Shown: positions 17,859 to 26,400, numbered from the stretch's first letter. The stretch: DNA of 64,000 nt from Paenibacillus alba (GCF_013204855.1 NZ_JABMKZ010000005.1:124001-188000); one strand, 5' to 3'. Made by a program: numbers and translations. Notes: generated by a model not told the origin, from the sequence alone.

Positions 17859-18557
17859 ATGAATATTGTCATTACTGGTGCAAACCGTGGTCTGGGGTAT
17901 GAACTGACACTCGCTGCAGCACAGAGAGGTCACAAGGTAATAGCCGGAATTCGTTCACCGCAGGAAGCGGGAAAAATGTGGGAACTGGTCAGCCGTTTCC
18001 CTGGCCAAATTGAGGCCGTCCAGCTCGATGTATGCGATGAAGAATCGATAGCCCGGTTAGCAGAGACGTTGCGAGCAGAACGCAAACAGGTTGATGCAGT
18101 CATTAACAATGCTGGTATTTTGCTCGGCAGAGGTGTTGCTATAGAAGAATTGCCTATCGAGGATGTCGTTCGTTCCTTCGAAGTTAATTTGTTTGGTCCG
18201 ATGATGGTCATCAAACATCTGCTTCCTCTAATGGAGGGAGGTGACTTGCGGTCCGTTCTTAACATTTCATCAGAAGCAGGCAGTATATCCAATGCCTATG
18301 GGGGGGATTTTCCGTATGCGATTTCCAAAACGGCGATCAACATGTTCTCTAAACAGCTTAAAAGGTATGTAAAAGACAGAGGAATCCGTGTGTACGCCAT
18401 TCACCCAGGCTGGATCAAGACAGACATGGGCGGAGAGAGAGCTCCCGGAGATCCAAACGAAAGCGCTAATGGCATTATCGATATAGTTGAAATGAAAAAA
18501 GAGATGGATCCGGAATCCTTTTTTGTCAATTACAAAGGTGAACCGATGCCTATTTGA
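17859..18557 (+). CDS. Short-chain dehydrogenase/reductase
   Basis: A 232-residue classical SDR. The nucleotide-binding motif TGANRGLG is at residues 6-13, NNAG is at about 87-90 and the catalytic Y153-x3-K157 (YAISK) is intact, preceded by the Ser of NISSEAG. At 232 residues it is slightly short but complete, ending in NYKGEPMPI. It probably oxidises or reduces the sugar-derived substrate of this operon. Spacing to neighbours is 24 and 34 nt with clear SDs, so it is co-transcribed with the importer. Confidence 0.9.
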   Translation: MNIVITGANRGLGYELTLAAAQRGHKVIAGIRSPQEAGKMWELVSRFPGQIEAVQLDVCDEESIARLAETLRAERKQVDAVINNAGILLGRGVAIEELPIEDVVRSFEVNLFGPMMVIKHLLPLMEGGDLRSVLNISSEAGSISNAYGGDFPYAISKTAINMFSKQLKRYVKDRGIRVYAIHPGWIKTDMGGERAPGDPNESANGIIDIVEMKKEMDPESFFVNYKGEPMPI

Positions 18558-18591
18558 CAGTTAGGGGAATTGAAAACGAAGGAGATTCGCG

Positions 18592-19476
18592 ATGAATACA
18601 TTAAAGGAATCACGGAAGGTAGAAACAAGAAACGTCATCAGTATTTTGGAAACCGTAGATGTGATTAGTGGAGAACGGAACATCTTGGCTGAATTCGATT
18701 TTCTAATTGAGGCACCCAATTGGACCCGTGATGGCAACCATCTTGTATATAACAGCTTAGGGCGTCTTTATAAGTTTCAGCTCACGACGAGGGAAAGTAC
18801 AGTGATTGAATCCGGCTACGCCATCCAATGCAATAACGACCATGTGCTTTCACCGGATAATTCGTATGTCGCGGTAAGCCATCACACTCATGAAGATGGT
18901 CTTTCTCGTATCTATACGTTTCCCTTGCAGGGGGGCGAACCGATGCTCATTACGCCGATAGCGCCAAGCTATTTGCACGGTTGGTCACCGGACGGAAGCA
19001 CGCTAGCTTACTGTGCAGAGCGGAACGGCGAATATGACATCTACACCATTCCCGTAAACGGGGGCATAGAAACACAGTTAACGCATACCACTGGGTTGAA
19101 TGACGGCCCGGAATATTCACCTGACGGTCAACACATCTGGTTCAACTCGGTACGATCAGGTCTTATGCAAGTATGGCGTATGAATGCCGATGGCAGTGAA
19201 CAGACCCAAATGACGTTGGACGAGAGCAATAATTGGTTCCCCCATGCGTCCCCAGATGGAGAATTGGTGGCATATATAACTTATCGCAAGGGCGATGTCG
19301 CTCCCGGCGACCATCCCGCTAACAAGCATGTAGAAATTCGTGTAATGTCCAGCTCTGGGGGCGGACATCGTACGATTGTCGAGCTGTTCGGGGGACAGGG
19401 GACCCTTAACGTCAATTCTTGGTCGCCCGACAGCAGGCAATTGGCTTTTGTTAGCTATCGGACCAAATCTTCTTAA
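18592..19476 (+). CDS. TolB-like six-repeat beta-propeller protein
   Basis: A 294-residue protein of WD40/PD40 repeats. Six repeat cores can be seen, each of the W/YSPDG-x-x-(I/L/V)AY type: [60 protein letters not shown] and [13 protein letters not shown]. No signal peptide is visible, so it is likely cytoplasmic. Similar short TolB-like proteins occur in sugar-catabolic operons of Paenibacillus; some propellers of this kind are oligogalacturonate-lyase-like, but no catalytic residues can be assigned here. Function unproved. Confidence 0.75.
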   Translation: MNTLKESRKVETRNVISILETVDVISGERNILAEFDFLIEAPNWTRDGNHLVYNSLGRLYKFQLTTRESTVIESGYAIQCNNDHVLSPDNSYVAVSHHTHEDGLSRIYTFPLQGGEPMLITPIAPSYLHGWSPDGSTLAYCAERNGEYDIYTIPVNGGIETQLTHTTGLNDGPEYSPDGQHIWFNSVRSGLMQVWRMNADGSEQTQMTLDESNNWFPHASPDGELVAYITYRKGDVAPGDHPANKHVEIRVMSSSGGGHRTIVELFGGQGTLNVNSWSPDSRQLAFVSYRTKSS

Positions 19477-19493
19477 AATAAAGGAGCAGAACA

Positions 19494-19937
19494 ATGGAAC
19501 ATACAATTCTTGGTACAACCCTGGTTTGTCAGATTGCAATGATCGTTCGTGATGTGGAAAAGGCGACCCTCCGTTTTGCCGAGCTTTTAGGCGTTCCTGC
19601 TCCTACGATCATCATGGCTAATGAAGATGGCAGCGATACGGTTAGTTACATGGGGCAACCCACGAAAGGAAGGGTGAGGCTTTCCTTTTTTCACATGGAG
19701 AATGTAGTCATTGAGTTCATTGAACCTACGAATGACCCTTCAACCTGGAAGGAATTCCTTGAAACAAAAGGTCCGGGGGTCCATCACATCGCATTTAAGG
19801 CGAAGGATAGAATGCTTGAAACAGCTGCTAAGCTGGAGGAATTCGGGTTCCCGCTTATTCAAAATGGCAATAAATATGCTTATGTGGAGAGCACAGACGA
19901 TTTGGGCGTTATTCTTGAGCTTCTTGATATTGATTGA
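19494..19937 (+). CDS. VOC-superfamily (glyoxalase-fold) protein B
   Basis: A 147-residue VOC protein of the same general pattern as protein A at 17382: CQIAMIVRDVEKATLRFAEL at the start, then NVVIEFIEP and GVHHIAFKA. The pairing of two related single-domain VOC genes in one operon suggests either sequential epimerase steps or a hetero-oligomer. It has an AAAGGAG SD, follows the propeller gene by 17 nt and is followed by a strong terminator, so it is the last gene of the LacI-controlled operon. Confidence 0.85.
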   Translation: MEHTILGTTLVCQIAMIVRDVEKATLRFAELLGVPAPTIIMANEDGSDTVSYMGQPTKGRVRLSFFHMENVVIEFIEPTNDPSTWKEFLETKGPGVHHIAFKAKDRMLETAAKLEEFGFPLIQNGNKYAYVESTDDLGVILELLDID

Positions 19938-19957
19938 AAGTACATATCAGGGCTAAG

Positions 19958-19995
19958 CGTTAACACGTTCTAGTAGAACAGTGTTAGCGTTTTTT
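19958..19995 (+). terminator. Rho-independent terminator ending the LacI-controlled operon
   Basis: CGTTAACAC (19958-19966) pairs with GTGTTAGCG (19981-19989) with one G-U pair. The loop itself forms GTTCT-agt-AGAAC. Six T residues follow directly. Confidence 0.88.
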
Positions 19996-20412
19996 GTTTA
20001 GTTATTCCAGCGGCATAAACGAGTTATGAGTTAACTAAAGGTGAACTTTAGCTCAATAAAACACGACAGCGTATAGGAAGGAAATTTTGGAGGTGTACCT
20101 CCTAATGTGGATTTTAAGGGCTTTTGACCCGTTGCGTAATCCCATCGTACAGAGGCGCTCGTTTTTGTTCAAACTCCAAATTATTCGTTTTACAGGAATT
20201 CTAACGGGACAAGATAGTGCTATCAATGAAGGGCAGACCAGAATTTGGTCTGCCGCTCTGTCATTTGACAGTCGATTTCATAGAGCTTTTTTCATTGTCC
20301 GTTAAATGAGGTCTTGGACCAGTAAGGTTTATTATTACTGAGCAATATATGAGTCTACCTATAGTAGTTGCTCATCTTCTTTATAAATATAAAAGAACGG
20401 AGAGCCAATATA
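19996..20412. other. Gene-free interval with small inverted repeats
   Basis: I recognise no gene here. It holds the inverted repeats CTAAAG/CTTTAG (20035-20051), the palindrome GGAGGTGTACCTCC (20089-20102) and GGCAGACCA/TGGTCTGCC (20232-20254), none with a T-tract. A 72-codon open frame at 20087-20305 has no family resemblance. Confidence 0.5.
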
Positions 20413-21161
20413 CTACAATTCCAAGATTTTTATTACCGTCAGTTCCATATCATACTTGATAGCCACACTCAGCTTTTCAAATATCTCGGCAAGCAGTTTT
20501 CCTTGAGGCATTGTCTGGCATATGTAGCTCGCGAGACGGGTCATTCTCTTGATAGACTCCAATTGCATCTCTCTCATATGAAAATAATCCTGCCAATAAT
20601 AGTTTTCGGAGCTAATTAACGAATTTTCTAATGCTTTGTTAGCTAAGGCGGCACCTCGCTTAATCTCTTCTTTTGCCTCTATAAGCTCCTTATAATCCCA
20701 AGTGAATGGATTTCTCCAGCAGATGTTGTGTAATAAGAGAGAGTATGTCAGAAAATAAACTCTCTATCTTGTACCAAGACCAATCCCTAGCATCTTAAAT
20801 TCATCGAGAATGATTGCTGGGGATGCTGATTGGTAACCGATTAAATGAAACACAACGACGGTACCTGTAACGATTCCCTCGCGGTTTCCGATGCGATGAA
20901 GAACTGTAAATACGAGAAGCACGAACAGACCAACAGCCCAAGGATAAAAGCCACAAAGCCAGAAGATTGCTGATCCAGTACCCAGAGCGAACACAGACGC
21001 CGTTATCGATTAAGGGCACTGCGTATTCCTCTGCGCCTTGTTATTTCTACCCCAAGAATGGCCAGTAATCCGGTATTGGCTGGTGAATGAATCCCGAATA
21101 GCTCTGCTGCGTACATGGCAACAATCGCTGCAAGCGCCGATTTGAGAATACGAAGGCCCAT
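20413..21161 (-). pseudogene. Broken aromatic-acid exporter family (FUSC/ArAE-like) gene
   Basis: Three minus-strand pieces join into one membrane protein. The first (21161-21006) starts at an ATG after AAGAGGT and reads MGLRILKSALAAIVAMYAAE through GIRSALNR, then meets TAA. Restoring one base (CGATAACG to CGAATAACG) carries the frame into SITASVFALGTGSAIFW and on to a TAG at 20764-20766. After that stop the same frame continues with NPFTWDYKELIEAKEEIKRG and then EIFEKLSVAIKYD, ending at 20413. The order, the transmembrane front half and the coiled C-terminal half match the aromatic acid exporter family as I remember it. About 40 residues seem to be missing near the TAG. A frameshift, a stop and a deletion together make it a true pseudogene. 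It is the last member of the EamA-RidA-hydrolase operon. Confidence 0.72.
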
Positions 21162-21168
21162 GATAGAA

Positions 21169-22074
21169 TTACCTCTTTGCCATCGTGAGTGCTATCGGAT
21201 CGTTATGCGATTTCTTTTTAGGCAACAAGGTAGCAAAGACTACTCCGCAGACAATGAGAATGGAACCGCCGATTTGTGTGAAGGTTACCGGAGTACCGAG
21301 CATGAAGTAGCCAAGGACCATGGCTACGAATGGCTGGAGATTTAGAAATACGGATGCTTTGGCAGCACCGACCTTCCGAATTTGGTTGTTCCAAATGATT
21401 GCACATAGGCCTTGAATGAGCAGAGCAGAGCCGATTAAGAGTACCCACCAACCAAAGGAATGAGTACTCTGTTCATGAGGTTCGCGCCATACAGCCACCG
21501 GAAATACGAGCATACAGCCGAGTAAAGTTGAATATGCGGTCGCTGTGAGCGCATCCATTCTTTCTGTCAGCTTTCTCATTAGGACGGTAGCTCCGGAGAA
21601 GGCGAGCATGCAAATAAACATGATTCCCATACCCGTTGTTAGTGATATATGCAATCCTCTGCCTTGGCCGACTACGAAGAAGACGCCGGTAAGCGCGACC
21701 AGGGATCCTACGGCCATACGCAGAGTGAATGATTCTTTTAGGAAGAGTCGCGCAAGTAAGGCAGTGAATATTGGAGAAAGTGATAATATAAGCGAAGCTG
21801 TCGTCGCGTCTATCGTCTGCAATCCTGTAAAGAACGAAACTTGGTGCAGCAACATCCCAATTAGAGCGAGTGGAATTAAGTAGACGACATCCCGTGTAGT
21901 TAGTCGAATCATACGCTTGGCTATGATCAGATAGCCAATCAGGAACACCGAGGAGACAGCAAGTCGGTATGCGGATAGGTGCATTGCGGGAAATTCTCGC
22001 AGCAAGAGCGAGCCGAATACGAAGTTGCTTCCATAGAGAGTCGCGCAGAGTAAGAGAAGCAGATAAGTTCGCAA
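21169..22074 (-). CDS. EamA/RhaT-family transporter
   Basis: A 301-residue DMT-superfamily exporter with ten predicted transmembrane segments in two EamA repeats; the second begins about residue 150. The start is a TTG with AAGAAGGCG about 8 nt upstream. It precedes the exporter pseudogene by 7 nt and follows RidA, so in the intact operon two different small-molecule exporters were encoded side by side. Substrate unknown. Confidence 0.88.
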   Translation of the reverse strand: MRTYLLLLLCATLYGSNFVFGSLLLREFPAMHLSAYRLAVSSVFLIGYLIIAKRMIRLTTRDVVYLIPLALIGMLLHQVSFFTGLQTIDATTASLILSLSPIFTALLARLFLKESFTLRMAVGSLVALTGVFFVVGQGRGLHISLTTGMGIMFICMLAFSGATVLMRKLTERMDALTATAYSTLLGCMLVFPVAVWREPHEQSTHSFGWWVLLIGSALLIQGLCAIIWNNQIRKVGAAKASVFLNLQPFVAMVLGYFMLGTPVTFTQIGGSILIVCGVVFATLLPKKKSHNDPIALTMAKR

Positions 22075-22118
22075 GCAAATGCGCCTTCTTTCAAAATTTG
22101 GCTAGTACAGCAGCCTTA

Positions 22119-22505
22119 TTAGTTTAACTGTCGTTTGATGGCAACCAGTTCGATCTCGATCTCGGCGCTACGTGGCAGTTTGGCTACCTGCACGGTAGTT
22201 CTAGCGGGATGATGGTTACCGAAATAATGGCTGTAGACGTCATTCATTTGCCCAAAGTGATCTAGATTCGTCATAAAGACGGAGGTCTTCACAACGTCTT
22301 CTAGAGTATAGCCAGCTTCTGATAATACGTTCTGAAGGTTTGATAAGATCTGTTGGGTTTGCGCAACGATGCCTTCCTTCAACTGGCCCTCCGTATCTAT
22401 TGGGAGCATTCCTGATGTGTAAATAACAGATCCGGCAGCAATGGCTTGTGAATAAGGCCCGATTGCAGCCGGCGCTTGAGCTGATGTAATAGCTGTTTGA
22501 TTCAT
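22119..22505 (-). CDS. RidA-family enamine/imine deaminase
   Basis: A 128-residue RidA (YjgF/YER057c/UK114) protein. Family residues are visible: APAAIGPYSQA near residues 11-21, YTSGMLPID, and the arginine of HHPARTTVQVAKLP, which binds the carboxylate. RidA hydrolyses reactive enamine/imine intermediates released by PLP enzymes, or related substrates in catabolic operons. AAAGGAGG lies 10 nt before the ATG. In this operon, with two hydrolases and exporters, it probably takes part in degrading or detoxifying a nitrogen-containing compound. Confidence 0.92.
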   Translation of the reverse strand: MNQTAITSAQAPAAIGPYSQAIAAGSVIYTSGMLPIDTEGQLKEGIVAQTQQILSNLQNVLSEAGYTLEDVVKTSVFMTNLDHFGQMNDVYSHYFGNHHPARTTVQVAKLPRSAEIEIELVAIKRQLN

Positions 22506-22635
22506 GGTGCATGTGCCTCCTTTAATGTATACAGGTTTTGTCGTATAGCGTTCGGTTATTAAAGAGCCCGCAGCAACTAGCTGCGGGTCTCAGAATAGCT
22601 AGGAGATAGTATTGAAATCCGCTAATGTTGCGTCG

Positions 22636-23637
22636 TTATTGGCCCGCTGGCGTATAAGCTTCGTCTAGGAATGATTGAACCGCTTGGAACGCCTGAAGTC
22701 TATTTTTCTCGAGCAGTACCATATGAGTGCCTTCTCCGATCTCAACCCAACGGCGATAAGCAGCACCTGTTAGGGAGGTAAAGAAGTTTTGTGCCAATTC
22801 TAAGGGCACATCTATATCCCACTCTGCGTGGACGAGGAGCACAGGTACGGTGATAGCTTTAGGCTCATAGAAGGCTTTCCCAACCGTCCAGTATTCGCGT
22901 ATATCCAGAATAGGCCCGTTGGTAGCACGAATATGTTCTGGGTGTACTGTCTTGTTATTAGGATCGGATGCCAGAGTTGCTTCAACCCATTTCTCGAACC
23001 AACCCTCAGGGATTAGGCCGTCACGTTTCCCTTCGGGAGCTGCACTTAACCAGCGTTCTTTAGTGGTGCCTGCTGGCACAAGGCGGTAAGAACCAAGCGG
23101 ACCGCCTGTATCGATAGGTATTGGCTTGGTGCTTAGCCATTGAGGAGCGATGAGGGATAGCTTGTTTACTTTGTCGTTGTTAAGGCTTGTGTATGCCCCG
23201 GCCACCGTACCGCCCCAAGACATCCCAAGTACATTGACCTTTGTTAGATTGCGGTGTTTGAGGACGAAGTCTACGGCCGAGCCAAAGTCACGCACTCCGG
23301 TTTCTGTACGAACAAGCGGAGGATTTTGATCCGCTGGCTGCTCCATCTCTGGAGGTCTAGTGGATCCGCCGTAGCCGCGAACGTCTACCGCATAAACGTC
23401 ATAACCGTGGCTGGCTAGGTAATCAAGGAAAGTGAATCCGTCTAGCTCCACGTCATACAGGCTGCCAACTGGATAAGTAGCACCATGGACCATGACGATC
23501 GTTTTCTCGTTAGAGAAGACAGTCATAGATGCAGGGCGTTTATTGCGGATCGATAGCTCGATACCAGGCGTGTCGCTGGCTATATTAAAGTTCTCGGCTA
23601 CGATGTTAATAGATTTATTGAATGTATTGTTAGACAT
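22636..23637 (-). CDS. Alpha/beta hydrolase
   Basis: A 333-residue alpha/beta-fold hydrolase. The nucleophile elbow G-M-S140-W-G is intact, with the oxyanion segment MVHGATYPVG and a late His in EGTHMVLLE. The Asp in HAEWDIDVP completes the triad. I place the start at 23637 (MSNNTFNKSI), preceded by AGAGGCG; the frame is open upstream to 23694, but that would overlap the MBL gene and lacks an SD. No signal peptide. Substrate unknown; co-transcribed with an MBL hydrolase and RidA. Confidence 0.87.
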   Translation of the reverse strand: MSNNTFNKSINIVAENFNIASDTPGIELSIRNKRPASMTVFSNEKTIVMVHGATYPVGSLYDVELDGFTFLDYLASHGYDVYAVDVRGYGGSTRPPEMEQPADQNPPLVRTETGVRDFGSAVDFVLKHRNLTKVNVLGMSWGGTVAGAYTSLNNDKVNKLSLIAPQWLSTKPIPIDTGGPLGSYRLVPAGTTKERWLSAAPEGKRDGLIPEGWFEKWVEATLASDPNNKTVHPEHIRATNGPILDIREYWTVGKAFYEPKAITVPVLLVHAEWDIDVPLELAQNFFTSLTGAAYRRWVEIGEGTHMVLLEKNRLQAFQAVQSFLDEAYTPAGQ

Positions 23638-23662
23638 AAATATTTCGCCTCTTTTCGTTATA

Positions 23663-24565
23663 TTAGATAAAGCGCCAGTTGAACCCATCGTCACTTCTGG
23701 TTACATAACCTGCTGAACTCTCTGGAAAGTGCGTACTGAAATAAATAATTGGGCGATCGGCGACGTATTCCAAAGCCCACCTGCGGGAGACTCGAGCTTG
23801 ATCACCAAATTCACAGTACATAGAGTTCCATTCAGGTTTCATGACTTGGAATGGATGATGCATAATGTCAGCGCCGAACAAAGCTTCTTCTCCACCTGAT
23901 GAAAGGCGAATGGACATTTGTCCGATACTGTGACCTGGAGTCGGAATGAATGTAAATATATCTAGAAACTTCCCGCCTTCTGGACCGATTGTTTCCGTCA
24001 AGCCAGCCTCTACAACAGGGAGTACACTCTCTTCATAAACATTGAAGTTAGCTTCGTTTTCTTTGTTATGACTTGCTTCACTGGAGTAATATTCTTGTTC
24101 TTTAATAGGGAAAACATACTTAGCATTCGGGAATGTCGGTACCCATTTGCCGTCGACAAGCTTCGTATTCCAACCGACATGATCGACATGCAAATGCGTT
24201 AATAACACGTAATCAACTTCCTCTGGAGTAACGCCAGTCTCTTTAAGCCGCTCGAGATAAGGCAATTGTAGATTGGCGAGATCCGGATTTAGTGGCAGGT
24301 TTTTATCATTTCCTGTTGCTGTATCAATAAGAATCGTATGCTTGGGCGTTTTCACGACCCAGGTGCCGATGCTAACGATGAGCTGCGAATTGTCATCTAT
24401 TAAGCCTTCAGGGAAGGATTGTTTGTTCTCTTCCAAAAAAGCGGGATCCCATGTGCCTGGGAAATATATTTCTGGTAGAACGCCACTAATTACCATTTCT
24501 GTAACACGGGTAACAGTGGTATCGCCTACGGTGTAAATCTTGGGTAGCTTTGTCATTTGGTTCAT
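23663..24565 (-). CDS. MBL-fold metallohydrolase (lactonase-like)
   Basis: A 300-residue metallo-beta-lactamase-fold hydrolase. The dinuclear zinc motif HLHVDH is at about residues 124-129, followed by later ligands in PGHSIGQM, FGADIMHHP and STHFPESS. The overall pattern is that of the quorum-quenching lactonase or methyl-parathion-hydrolase-like group. It is the first gene of the operon that diverges from the XRE-cupin regulator. A cytoplasmic enzyme that opens a lactone or hydrolyses an ester is a fair guess; specificity cannot be told. Confidence 0.88.
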   Translation of the reverse strand: MNQMTKLPKIYTVGDTTVTRVTEMVISGVLPEIYFPGTWDPAFLEENKQSFPEGLIDDNSQLIVSIGTWVVKTPKHTILIDTATGNDKNLPLNPDLANLQLPYLERLKETGVTPEEVDYVLLTHLHVDHVGWNTKLVDGKWVPTFPNAKYVFPIKEQEYYSSEASHNKENEANFNVYEESVLPVVEAGLTETIGPEGGKFLDIFTFIPTPGHSIGQMSIRLSSGGEEALFGADIMHHPFQVMKPEWNSMYCEFGDQARVSRRWALEYVADRPIIYFSTHFPESSAGYVTRSDDGFNWRFI

Positions 24566-24580
24566 CGCCCTCCTTGAAAA

Positions 24581-24592
24581 TTTCGCTGAAAC
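24581..24592. promoter_or_regulatory. Putative XRE-cupin operator half-site at the MBL operon
   Basis: TTTCGCTGAAAC shares the TTTCGCTGA arm with the complete palindrome at 24768-24784. It is immediately upstream of the MBL-hydrolase SD. Confidence 0.5.
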
Positions 24593-24767
24593 AAAAATAT
24601 TATTTTAAAACTTATTATGTGTATATGTCCCGGGATCGTATTTGCACATCAGCCTTGTTAAAATCTTAATCCAATAATGGCGACAAATCAACGTTTTTAC
24701 ACCGAAATTGAGACCCCGTGAGAGGACTTGATATTGCTCATTATTTTGATTACGATCATAATATAAA

Positions 24768-24784
24768 TTTCGCTGACAGCGAAA
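24768..24784. promoter_or_regulatory. Putative operator of the XRE-cupin regulator
   Basis: TTTCGCTGACAGCGAAA: two perfect 8-bp arms around one central base, 27 bp before the regulator's ATG. The arm recurs at the divergent operon, as expected for a regulator that controls itself and its neighbour. Confidence 0.65.
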
Positions 24785-24811
24785 AATATGTATCGATAGG
24801 AGAATTGGCAG

Positions 24812-25357
24812 ATGGATTCTATTGAAGAGGCTATAAGAAATACCCGCAAAAAACAGAAATTAACGCTCAAAGAGGTGGCAAAAGCGGCATCCATTTCAGT
24901 ATCTTTTCTCAGCGAAATCGAACGCAATAAAGCGAACCCATCCATAAGCGTCCTGAAGCGAATCGCAAATGCGTTAAATGTTAACTTCACCGATTTATTC
25001 GGAAATAAAGAACAAAGCATTGTCGTGAGAAGAAATGAACGCAAAACGTTGGTACATTCTGAAGGCTCTCGTATTACGTGGTATTCCCTTAGCGAGGGAA
25101 GTAGAAATAAGATGGGGGCAATCTTGGGTGTGCTTGAAGAAGGTGCAACCTCCGGTGATGTAGGTGTAGGGCACAGCGAAGGAGAAGAATTTCTGCATGT
25201 CCAATCGGGGTGTATAGAGTTCATGCTAGGGAATGATAGATACATTCTGGAGGAGGGAGACAGTATTTATTACGACGCTAGAACACCGCACCGCTATAAG
25301 AACGTATGGAAAGGTGAGACTTTGGTGCTTGCTGTATCGACGCCTCCATATTTTTAA
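24812..25357 (+). CDS. XRE-family regulator with C-terminal cupin domain
   Basis: A 181-residue regulator. An N-terminal HTH (TLKEVAKAASISVSFLSEIE, about residues 18-37) is followed by a small-molecule-sensing cupin (GHSEGEEFLHVQSG, then GDSIYYDARTPHRYKN). This class (PuuR-like) usually controls degradation or transport of amines, amino acids or related compounds. AGGAGA precedes the ATG. It diverges from the MBL/hydrolase/RidA/EamA operon and shares an operator arm with it, so it is the likely local regulator. Confidence 0.9.
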   Translation: MDSIEEAIRNTRKKQKLTLKEVAKAASISVSFLSEIERNKANPSISVLKRIANALNVNFTDLFGNKEQSIVVRRNERKTLVHSEGSRITWYSLSEGSRNKMGAILGVLEEGATSGDVGVGHSEGEEFLHVQSGCIEFMLGNDRYILEEGDSIYYDARTPHRYKNVWKGETLVLAVSTPPYF

Positions 25358-25419
25358 GTTAAAGAATGATGTTCTCGAAATTAATTTGAAATATCGTGAA
25401 TTATCGAAATAATAATCAT

Positions 25420-25501
25420 ATGAAACGAATTGATATTTAAGACACTGTCTAATGAATCAAGGTTGCAAATATTAGAATGGCTTAAAGAACATCATAGGTA
25501 G
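25420..25501 (+). pseudogene. ArsR-family regulator fragment
   Basis: ATG at 25420 opens MKRIDI then stops. A frame two bases away reads FKTLSNESRLQILEWLKEHH and stops at 25499-25501. The segment matches the start of ArsR-type winged-helix repressors (FKALSDETRLQILEWLK). A 2-bp deletion plus a stop leaves only the first 27 residues. No metal-binding part survives. Confidence 0.6.
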
Positions 25502-25641
25502 ACAAGCAATCTCCATTGTTTGGGCAACTCCGAAATGTCTTTTAGTCTTAGAAACTATAAACTGTTCCTTTGCAAATGGTCATATTCCATATTTCTTTAC
25601 TGCGTAATGCAAAAGTTCAGCCTCTATAGCATTTACTGCTG

Positions 25642-25764
25642 ACCCGGGAACGCTTAGGATGGCCTCCACAATATTCAAGTCTAATCGAAGACCTGGAGCA
25701 GGGGCATTACTTTTATAACGAAATGAATGCGGTGACCATGAGACCCTTGGCCATGAATACGTAG
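25642..25764 (+). pseudogene. C-terminal fragment of an atypical SDR oxidoreductase
   Basis: Forty codons read TRERLGWPPQYSSLIEDLEQ then GHYFYNE and end at TAG. The LGW-P-x4-LIEDLEQGHYF pattern is, from memory, the C-terminus of extended SDR (NAD-dependent epimerase/dehydratase-like) proteins. Nothing upstream continues it in frame. With the ArsR piece this suggests that a regulator-reductase pair decayed here. The rest of 25502-25641 holds nothing I recognise. Confidence 0.5.
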
Positions 25765-25771
25765 GGGGATA

Positions 25772-25788
25772 AAGATACGATGTATCTT
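25772..25788. repeat. Short perfect inverted repeat
   Basis: AAGATAC (25772-25778) and GTATCTT (25782-25788) with a 3-nt centre. It could be a leftover operator or a hairpin; it has no clear T-tract. Confidence 0.35.
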
Positions 25789-25852
25789 GTAATTTTGCTT
25801 GTTGAGCTACACGACAAAGTTAACCACACCTTTGTATACAGCGCATTCATCG

Positions 25853-25882
25853 AGCCATTCCGCAGGGAATGGCTTTTATTTT
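25853..25882 (+). terminator. Rho-independent terminator
   Basis: AGCCATTCC (25853-25861), loop GCAG, GGAATGGCT (25866-25874), then TTTATTTT. It probably served the decayed SDR gene; in reverse it sits 39 bp beyond the end of the HxlR gene. Confidence 0.75.
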
Positions 25883-25920
25883 AGTCTCATTTCTATTTCT
25901 GTAACACCTATAAGATCACT

Positions 25921-26304
25921 TCAAACATCTTCCCCTTGCTGCGATAAAACTCGAAAATCATTTAGTGTATCTTTATAAGCATCTCCCCAATTCCTCATAG
26001 ACAAAATGATCGACTCCAACGTTCTTCCGAATTCAGTCAGTGAATATTCCACCTTGGGAGGTACCTGTTTATAAACTTCGCGGTGAATAATGCCGTCCCT
26101 CTCAAGTTCACGTAGCTGAAGGGTAAGCATGAATTGCGTTATTCCCGGATAGAGGCGTCGGAATTCACTAAATCTTTTCGGGCCATCGATCAGTTGATAG
26201 AGAAGGAGTCCCTTCCACTTTCCTCCAATAACCTCCAAAGTTGTTTCTACAGGGCACCCTTCTACGTTCGGAGTAATGATGTTTTTATTTCTTCGTTCGC
26301 CCAA
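25921..26304 (-). CDS. HxlR-family transcriptional regulator
   Basis: A 127-residue winged-helix regulator of the HxlR/DUF24 class. I choose the TTG at 26304, 8 nt after GGAGGGG. The longer open frame to 26433 reads through the promoter region and gives an untypical hydrophobic N-terminus. C17 in EGCPVETTLEVIGGKWK is the conserved Cys that in YodB/HypR-type members senses electrophiles or disulfide stress. It diverges from an EamA exporter, its likely target. Family call is firm; effector unknown. Confidence 0.88.
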   Translation of the reverse strand: MGERRNKNIITPNVEGCPVETTLEVIGGKWKGLLLYQLIDGPKRFSEFRRLYPGITQFMLTLQLRELERDGIIHREVYKQVPPKVEYSLTEFGRTLESIILSMRNWGDAYKDTLNDFRVLSQQGEDV

Positions 26305-26337
26305 AGCCTTATCCCCTCCAATAGTTTGATTTTTAAT

Positions 26338-26400
26338 ACTATACCATAAAAATATGCGTACTTTACTAAACAAAATATACATCATATTATTTGGTAAACC
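26338..26400. promoter_or_regulatory. Putative HxlR operator/promoter region
   Basis: TTTACTAAA (26362-26370) and TTTGGTAAA (26390-26398) form an inverted repeat with one mismatch. A minus-strand -10-like TATAGT is at 26338-26343, so the first arm overlaps the -35 region of the HxlR promoter. Confidence 0.35.

Noticed and set aside
20087..20305. Plus-strand open frame of 72 codons
   Set aside because: Although a GGAGG is near, composition is not protein-like and the frame crosses inverted repeats.
20368..20619. Plus-strand open frame of 83 codons
   Set aside because: Antisense to the exporter pseudogene, whose minus-strand frame matches a protein family.
25580..25760. Minus-strand open stretch ending in HYAVKKYGI
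   Set aside because: Looks protein-like by chance, but the plus strand of the same bases gives a recognisable SDR C-terminus and the minus stretch has no start signal.
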